The notes below the pieces were generated by a model, which saw only the letters and a program-made list of their open reading frames with translations, did no database searches and was not told the DNA's origin. This document shows positions 60,001-64,000 of a stretch of DNA of 64,000 nt, one piece after another (within the stretch, counting starts at the first letter, position 1; each line of letters begins with the position of its first letter). Both the position numbers and the translations under genes were made by a program. Source of the DNA: an uncultured Cohaesibacter sp. (GTDB lineage: Bacteria > Pseudomonadota > Alphaproteobacteria > Rhizobiales > Cohaesibacteraceae); NCBI RefSeq assembly GCF_963667045.1, contig NZ_OY762934.1:4594501-4658500 (forward strand), written 5' to 3'.

Positions 60001-60322
60001 CGAAATTCATGGTCAAGCTGGAGATGTTGTCTTCGAAGCCGCTGAGGCGGGTTGCGATCTCCTGCTCGAAAGTCTCGGTGCGGTTGGAAAGCGAGTTGGC
60101 CACTTCCTCTGCCCGCGCCGTAACGCTGACCGTGAAGCCCTCAAGACGGGTGTCGAGCATGCTTTCGATCTCGCCAGCGCGTGCAAACAGCGTCTGGTCG
60201 AGCGCGTTGATACGCTGATCCATCGATTGGCTGAGGGTGTCGAGGCGGTCGCCGAGATGGCTGACAAGGTTGGTGCCCTTGACGGAAACGACATCGTCGA
60301 ATGCTTTGACCCGCTCTTCCAT
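57092..60322 (-). CDS. GPR/RgsE-like coiled-coil giant, C-terminal part (frameshifted)
   Basis: C-terminal part of a giant apolipoprotein-like helical protein. This frame stays open 5' of its first ATG (60,322) and continues the upstream fragment if one base is restored near 60,341, making about 1863 residues in all. It is almost wholly hendecad-type coiled coil, with four 22-residue repeats at 58,805-59,068. After a Pro/Gln-rich linker it ends in a small conserved-looking domain (IIRGIDGSNQAEAWESYRRG to the end). The architecture fits Growth Pole Ring protein of Agrobacterium (RgsE in Sinorhizobium), which marks the growing pole and supports rod shape. Confidence 0.82.
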   Translation of the reverse strand: MEERVKAFDDVVSVKGTNLVSHLGDRLDTLSQSMDQRINALDQTLFARAGEIESMLDTRLEGFTVSVTARAEEVANSLSNRTETFEQEIATRLSGFEDNISSLTMNFATKADTLNSALEERTSKLDETLDSRARTINETLLERTRDIAKAYSQGQNDINESMDQRLTLVGETLSRQAHELTETLSDRVAEINVSLGSKVFEVAETLDSRSAQIEAILNDRLNAISTNFATESAKARDALASTLTTASAEITEKTESFNAVLGSRSAELSSILDEKGNAVVQALDSRSESITETFQKAGESIIHSLSSRGGEIARAVAQESARASQTLAQTGEHLVSTITENSSRATEALDESTSRAVMAITENTQRSVGSLTSSTDRAAHAMSESAQQAVQMLEESTSRTQNALTSSAELASRALSESSSNTLAAFEDTSRRAVSALTEKSSDTLAAFEDTSRRAVSALTETSSETLAAFENTSRRAVSALSESSSGTLAALDEGSRRAVSALSESSRQAVETIAEKSSETLSAMDESSKRTVEALTISSDQARAALESSSSNLVKAIAQSSHDAIVKLDTSNKRLVEAMRIASDEASQSMSSTNELLRADGTEIVERLKHANDTLSELLLNAGHSLSTIETSLSEQTNQFRTVVETVVNEAGNSTSQLTGHVHDLRDVSTSILGQVASLTDKFEEQAQALVNTTRVMESTNHRMEGSVEERRAMLANMTEDLTQRTEAIENVLNNFTSIIASTLSTAEGRARDVGMLLSQSTEGVSKEVMDQLEQLRINAASEGRRAAESIRAVQREMSEEMVQSMADANARFEQATQDIRTITQEIKRDLDTTRAELKQGLSELPTETREATGAMRRVVSEQIDALKELSRVVQRHGNMFDTVPAADRSSQQRNAAPAPSQRPMPPVQQPKRQPEPSMKQPQQASNYAPQSAREDDSRSGGWVSDLLRRASQPDDNIPQPGDAEALAPISKDIIRGIDGSNQAEAWESYRRGEGGSFTRRLYTLKGQQTFEDVRMRYQRDTDFRNTVNRYVGDFERILDDISRKDRDGSTTMNYLTSDTGKVYTMLAHASGRLG
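58805..59068 (-). repeat. Four tandem 66-bp repeats in GPR-like gene, C-terminal set
   Basis: Four consecutive 22-residue units: first 11 residues SS(N/D/E/G)TLAA(F/L) and four more, second 11 residues SRRAVSAL(T/S)E and one more. Each is two hendecads. The second half is almost invariant. A fifth diverged unit follows after one extra 11-residue insert. Confidence 0.88.
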
Positions 60323-62682
60323 GGCGAGGCGGATTTCTTCGCTCTGCCCTGCAGCGCGTTGGTCAGCTCGCCGCCCGCATGTTCGAACAGTTCCTTGACC
60401 TTGTTGCCGCGCTGGGCGATGACCTTGGCAATCTCGGTGCCGACCATGGCCAGACGTTCGGTGACTTCCATGGAACGGGAGTTGAGGGCGTCGGTTGCCT
60501 TGCCGGTTGCCTGTTCGAGATTTTCGGACATGGCACGGGACTGGGTTTCCAGCACATTGTTCATGCTGCTGGTGCGTTCATCCAGCATGGAGCCAAGGTT
60601 GGTGGCGTGTGCCTCAAGCTGCTCGTTGAGCTGGCCACCCTTGACGGTTACCGTCTGGTGAATGCGATCGGCGGTGTTGTCCAGCTTGCTGTACAGCTCT
60701 TCGCCCTGCGTCGACAGGGTCCGGGAAATGTGGGTTCCCGTTTCCGTCATGCGATGGGTCAGGTTGTCGCCGGTGCTGGAGATCATCTGGGCAATGTTGG
60801 TGCCTGTCTCGTCCAGCTTCTCGTTGATCTCGGTGCCTCGCAGGGAAAGATCGACCAGCAGGGCGTCGCCGGTGCCTTTGAGGGCCTGGGAGACCTCGGT
60901 GGAGCGCTCCGTGATCGCGGAGACGATTTCGGTGCCCTGAGTGCGGATGTTTTCCGCCACTGTGGAGCCCGTCTCGGACATCGAGCGGGTCATCGTGGAG
61001 CTGATTTCCGACAGGCTGCCGGTCACCGAATTGCCGATTTCTCGCAGCTCGGAGGTGATCGAGCCGCCGGTGGAGGCAAGGTTGGTGGTAACCTCGGAGC
61101 CGAAGGTCCTGAGATTGTCGGTGAGCGACTGGCCGGTTGTGGCGATATTCTCGGTCACTTCGGAACCAATCGACTTCAGCTCGTTGCTGAGCGAGCCACC
61201 CGTGTTGGCAAGGTTTGCGGTGACTTCTGCGCCAATCGAGCGAAGTTCGCCAGTCAGGCTGTTGCCGGTGTCGGCCAGATTGCCGGTCACGTCGGCGCCG
61301 ATGGTCTTCAGCTCGTTGGTGAGCGAGCTGCCGGTGAAGGCAAGGTTCTCGGTCACTTCCGAACCGATGGACTTCAGTTCGCTGGTGAGGGCATTGCCGG
61401 TCGTGGACAGATTTGCGGTGACGTCATTGCCGATGGATTGCAGGTTGGAATTGAGGCCTGCGCCGACTTCGGCGATGTTCTGAGTGACCGTCTCGCCGGT
61501 CTGGGACAGGGTCGCAGTCAGTTCCTGACCGGCGCCGATGAAGCGATCGGTCACTTCGTGGCCGATGCTGGCCAACTGGCTGGTCAGGTCGCCGCCGGTG
61601 ATCTCCAGCTTCTGGGAGATGTCGGTACCGGTCATGCTCAACTGGTTGGTGATGGACTGGCCTGCGTCGGTGAGGGACTCGGTGACGTTGGCACCCGTGG
61701 TCGACAGACGGTCGACCAGATCGGAGCCGCGGTTGGACAGGACGTTGACCATGGTCTCGCCAGCGTTGGCAAGCGCGATGGTGATCTGCTCGCCCTTTTC
61801 GGCCAGCGACAGGGTGACGCGGGAGCCCGCGTCGGAAACGCTTTTCGAGATCGATTCGCTGGTGGTGTTCAACTCGTCCGACAGACTGGTGTGGGCACCG
61901 GAAATGGAGGCCCGAACCCGTTCGGAGTTGGTTACGATTGCTTCGCGCTGGGTGATCAGTTCATCAATCAGGGAGCGGATGCGCAGTTCGTTTTCGGTGT
62001 AGGCACGTTCGAGCGAGGACACCTCGTTGTGCACCATGACTTCAAGCTCCGAGGCGCGGGCTAGAGCGCGCTCGATGCCGTCACTCATGGAAGCGACTTC
62101 GCGGCGGATCGCCTGGCCGACATTGACGACCGATTCCTTGGCGACGTTTTCCGGTTCCACCAGACGCATGGCAACCTGCGTCATGGCGTTGGAGACCTGA
62201 CGCATCTCATGCGCCCGTACGACGATATAGGCCATCATGAAGAACAGGATGACGGGCAGGAAAATGCCTGCCATGGCAGCCAGAGCAGCGGGCGAATCAA
62301 CGATGCCAGCGAGGCCGTCCTCTGCCAGCTGCGCGCCGCCAAATCCCATGAAGAACAGGCCGCCGCCGATGGCCACCCAGAACAGCGAAAGGATGGTGGC
62401 GAATACGTAAGGGGCCGAGCTTGGTGGCTGCTGCAGGGAATGCAACAGGTGGCCGACAGACTGCTGGTCGTCGTTTGCTGGCCTTGGCTTGATCTTCTTG
62501 CTGCGTGCATCAGCCTTGGCACCGGCATTTTCGCCGGATGGGTCCTTGGCGCCGTCGGCGAGGCCTTTGGCCCGATTTTCGCCCGCCTCATCGGAGACGT
62601 CGAAATCCAGTTTCAAAGCATCTTCAACCGCTGACAGAGCCGCTTCTGTCGGATCCTGAATCTTTGGAGACTTCGTTACCAT
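60013..62682 (-). CDS. GPR/RgsE-like coiled-coil giant, N-terminal part (frameshifted)
   Basis: N-terminal part of the same protein. True sequence runs to about residue 780; the last 109 residues, from KKSASPWKSG on, are out-of-frame Arg/Ser-rich sequence. Features: charged N-terminus (1-85), two transmembrane helices (about 91-114 and 131-156) anchoring it in the inner membrane, then continuous hendecad repeats, including six 22-residue units at 61,006-61,401. The two N-terminal membrane helices plus apolipoprotein-like repeats are the GPR architecture. The break could be a sequencing error, a real mutation or, least likely, programmed frameshifting. Confidence 0.82.
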   Translation of the reverse strand: MVTKSPKIQDPTEAALSAVEDALKLDFDVSDEAGENRAKGLADGAKDPSGENAGAKADARSKKIKPRPANDDQQSVGHLLHSLQQPPSSAPYVFATILSLFWVAIGGGLFFMGFGGAQLAEDGLAGIVDSPAALAAMAGIFLPVILFFMMAYIVVRAHEMRQVSNAMTQVAMRLVEPENVAKESVVNVGQAIRREVASMSDGIERALARASELEVMVHNEVSSLERAYTENELRIRSLIDELITQREAIVTNSERVRASISGAHTSLSDELNTTSESISKSVSDAGSRVTLSLAEKGEQITIALANAGETMVNVLSNRGSDLVDRLSTTGANVTESLTDAGQSITNQLSMTGTDISQKLEITGGDLTSQLASIGHEVTDRFIGAGQELTATLSQTGETVTQNIAEVGAGLNSNLQSIGNDVTANLSTTGNALTSELKSIGSEVTENLAFTGSSLTNELKTIGADVTGNLADTGNSLTGELRSIGAEVTANLANTGGSLSNELKSIGSEVTENIATTGQSLTDNLRTFGSEVTTNLASTGGSITSELREIGNSVTGSLSEISSTMTRSMSETGSTVAENIRTQGTEIVSAITERSTEVSQALKGTGDALLVDLSLRGTEINEKLDETGTNIAQMISSTGDNLTHRMTETGTHISRTLSTQGEELYSKLDNTADRIHQTVTVKGGQLNEQLEAHATNLGSMLDERTSSMNNVLETQSRAMSENLEQATGKATDALNSRSMEVTERLAMVGTEIAKVIAQRGNKVKELFEHAGGELTNALQGRAKKSASPWKSGSKHSTMSFPSRAPTLSAISATASTPSANRWISVSTRSTRRCLHALARSKACSTPVLRASRSALRRGQRKWPTRFPTAPRLSSRRSQPASAASKTTSPA
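61006..61401 (-). repeat. Six tandem 66-bp repeats in GPR-like gene, N-terminal set
   Basis: Six 22-residue units (residues 428-559), each two hendecads: TGxxLTxxLxx then IGxxVTxxLAx. Example halves are TGNALTSELKS and IGSEVTENLAF. The register is kept without insertion across all six units. Confidence 0.88.
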
Positions 62683-63231
62683 GTCTGCTCTAGCCTTGTT
62701 CTACTCAATACTGACTCAGTCTTGCCGTTCGCTCCGCCGCGTCTATTGCGCGGTTTTGCCTCGTGCGTCAGGCAAGCCTCCCCGTAGGGTCAAACCTAGT
62801 CGTCACTGCTGCCATCCGTGTGGATGGTTTTCGCCGAATTTGTGAAAGAATGCCCGATGCTTGAAACGGGTCAAGAGACGCGAAAAACGGATAGCGGAAA
62901 GTGTCCAACATACTGCGACGCATCGTACAAGGAGAGGAAAGGCAAAGGAACTACTATTTTTTTCCGCTTTGCCCAACTTGTTAACCAATCGCGCAGGAAG
63001 TCTGGGGTCTTTGTTGGATTGCGTTCTGGAGCTAAGTATTAACTATATGAATCTAAATGGATTTTATCTTGTGAAAAACAGCTTCCGGAACGGCATGGAA
63101 GGAGTGGTTGTGGAGTTAAAATATTTGTGCCGTTTTGAATCGAATCTGGCAAATATGGTTAACACGCGGTAACCATATTTGAAATTTTGTCGAATCCGGC
63201 CAATCGGCCATTCTGGCAGGGAAAAATGGGC
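62683..63231. other. Divergent intergenic region between GPR-like and Hpt genes
   Basis: About 550 bp with no supported gene, AT-richer than the flanks. It contains several TTAAC sequences and a long inverted repeat close to the Hpt gene; both promoters should be here. Confidence 0.5.
63150..63181. promoter_or_regulatory. 12-bp inverted repeat with CtrA-like half site upstream of Hpt gene
   Basis: CAAATATGGTTA and TAACCATATTTG are perfect complements with an 8-bp spacer. The minus strand contains TTAACCAT (63,155-63,162), the short CtrA motif reported for alphaproteobacteria; the other arm has GTAACCAT, one mismatch. It lies 50 bp before the Hpt start. An operator is the simplest reading. 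Confidence 0.55.
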
Positions 63232-63558
63232 ATGGATAATCAAAAAAGCAGGCTGGACCTTGAGCATCTTTCCAGACAGACGATGGGAGACGAGGCGTTG
63301 AGCCGGCAGGTTCTGTCCATTTTCATTGACCATGCGACCAGGACGATGCCGCAGCTGGAAGCCGCTACCGACGATCTTGCCAGGTTGGCGCACGGTCTCA
63401 AGGGATCGGCGAAGGGCATCGGTGCCTGGGATGTGGCCGGAGCTGCCGAGGCACTGGAAAAGATCGAAGGCAACCCGGCTGATGCCATTCGCTGCCTGAA
63501 GCAGGCTGTCGACGCAACCGTTGACGAGATTGGCCGCTATCTCACTGAGGCGCGTTGA
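63232..63558 (+). CDS. Hpt (histidine phosphotransfer) domain protein
   Basis: 108-residue protein from ATG 63,232, with AGGGA 9 bases upstream (ATG 63,226 is also in frame but too close to that site). It is a single Hpt helical bundle; the phosphorylated histidine is in LARLAHGLKGSAKGIG. No kinase or receiver domain is attached, so it would relay phosphate between separate proteins. Neighbours are the GPR-like and CheZ-family genes and a ferredoxin, not a known sensor kinase. Confidence 0.87.
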   Translation: MDNQKSRLDLEHLSRQTMGDEALSRQVLSIFIDHATRTMPQLEAATDDLARLAHGLKGSAKGIGAWDVAGAAEALEKIEGNPADAIRCLKQAVDATVDEIGRYLTEAR

Positions 63559-63713
63559 CCGGGATGACCAGCTCCTCTCTGGAGACCGCTTTTTCAACAA
63601 TGGCGTGGATCGCGACAATTGTTACCCTTCGATACAATTCGTCCTCTTTGTATTCAGTCCGAAATTGTCTATATGCAGATTAATCGACCAAATCAGACCA
63701 GTGAGTTGAGTTC

Positions 63714-64000
63714 ATGCCCAAGATTACATTTATCACTTTTGATGACACGCAGTATGATGTGGAAGCCAAGGACGGCGCGACGGTAATGGAAACGGCCATC
63801 AAGAATGGCGTTCCGGGAATCGAGGCCGAATGCGGCGGCGCCTGCTCCTGTGCCACGTGCCATGTCTATGTGGACGAGGCCTGGGCGTCAAAGACTGGTG
63901 AGCCGGGTGCGATGGAAGAAGACATGCTCGACTTTGCGCAGGATGCAGATGAGCGCAGCCGCCTTTCCTGCCAGATCAAGATGACCGACGAACTGGATGG
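63714..64000 (+). CDS. [2Fe-2S] ferredoxin, adrenodoxin type, 3' truncated by window edge
   Basis: Electron-transfer protein. The first 95 codons are present. The cluster motif reads [11 protein letters not shown], i.e. Cys-x5-Cys-x2-Cys with one extra cysteine, and the fourth ligand is in RLSCQI. The acidic segment EEDMLDFA between them is typical of adrenodoxin-like ferredoxins serving P450s or Fe-S assembly. The ribosome-binding site is weak (GAGTTGAG). Confidence 0.9.
   Translation, partial: MPKITFITFDDTQYDVEAKDGATVMETAIKNGVPGIEAECGGACSCATCHVYVDEAWASKTGEPGAMEEDMLDFAQDADERSRLSCQIKMTDELD

Noticed and set aside
60340-60345. Programmed ribosomal frameshift in the GPR-like gene
   Set aside because: No slippery heptamer or clear downstream structure at the junction; a lost base is simpler.
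59183-62064. Long plus-strand frames (492 and 561 residues) opposite the GPR-like gene
   Set aside because: Antisense of a repetitive coding region with strong codon bias; Gly/Arg-rich composition and no family signature. They are shadows.

Overview
The window is a chromosomal segment of an alphaproteobacterium, most likely a Hyphomicrobiales (Rhizobiales) member near Cohaesibacter or Stappia; the genus is a guess. The lineage evidence is the ftsA-ftsZ-lpxC-bamD-recN-ligA order, the long FtsZ linker ending in an [12 protein letters not shown] tail, a permuted two-piece tmRNA, the sspB/thyA/folA/hflKC/DegP neighbourhood, and a giant membrane-anchored coiled-coil protein of the Growth Pole Ring (GPR/RgsE) type found in polar-growing Rhizobiales. 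I see no insertion sequence, prophage, CRISPR array, rRNA or ordinary tRNA, so this looks like core genome.

Layout. 0-9.7 kb (+): division, envelope and DNA repair genes (ftsA 5'-truncated, ftsZ, lpxC, bamD, recN, ligA). 9.8-19.5 kb: mostly minus strand (Xaa-Pro aminopeptidase, prmA, uvrD/pcrA, two ClC transporters), with two tiny paralogous plus-strand genes of unknown function at 11.9-12.5 kb. 19.9-25.8 kb (+): an FAD-linked oxidase and a large AsmA-family protein that seems to use a CTG start. 25.8-27.4 kb (-): a ribbon-helix-helix protein, a DUF4169 protein, sspB, and the ssrA tmRNA just upstream of sspB. 27.7-33.5 kb (+): thyA-folA, hflK-hflC, a DUF2065 protein and a DegP protease. 33.6-44.8 kb: serB(-), miaA, then a branched-chain amino acid region (ilvB-ilvH, pdxJ, ilvC, leuA) mixed with a PhzF-like protein, an Asp/Glu racemase-like protein and a MOSC protein. 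44.9-55.3 kb: a GIY-YIG (DUF123) protein, two EamA exporters, an LpxH-like phosphatase coupled to a GT4 glycosyltransferase, an Mla-type lipid transport system with its lipoprotein, and an MFS transporter. 55.4-64 kb: a CheZ-family protein, the GPR-like giant, an orphan Hpt protein and a 3'-truncated [2Fe-2S] ferredoxin.

The most informative observations are: (1) the GPR-like gene is split by a single-base frameshift near 60,341 and carries two sets of 66-bp tandem repeats; (2) the CheZ-family protein has an acidic tail with repeated peptides resembling the CheY-docking tail of E. coli CheZ; (3) ssrA and sspB, the tag and the tag adaptor, are adjacent; (4) ilvB is preceded by an Ile/Leu/Val-rich leader peptide and attenuator, and leuA by a Leu-run leader ORF; (5) two paralogous proteins of about 43 residues have their own terminators; (6) two ClC paralogues differ at the internal proton-glutamate position.

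All functions are inferred from sequence motifs and family knowledge, without database searches. Start codons were chosen by ribosome-binding-site spacing and family length, and several are noted as uncertain.
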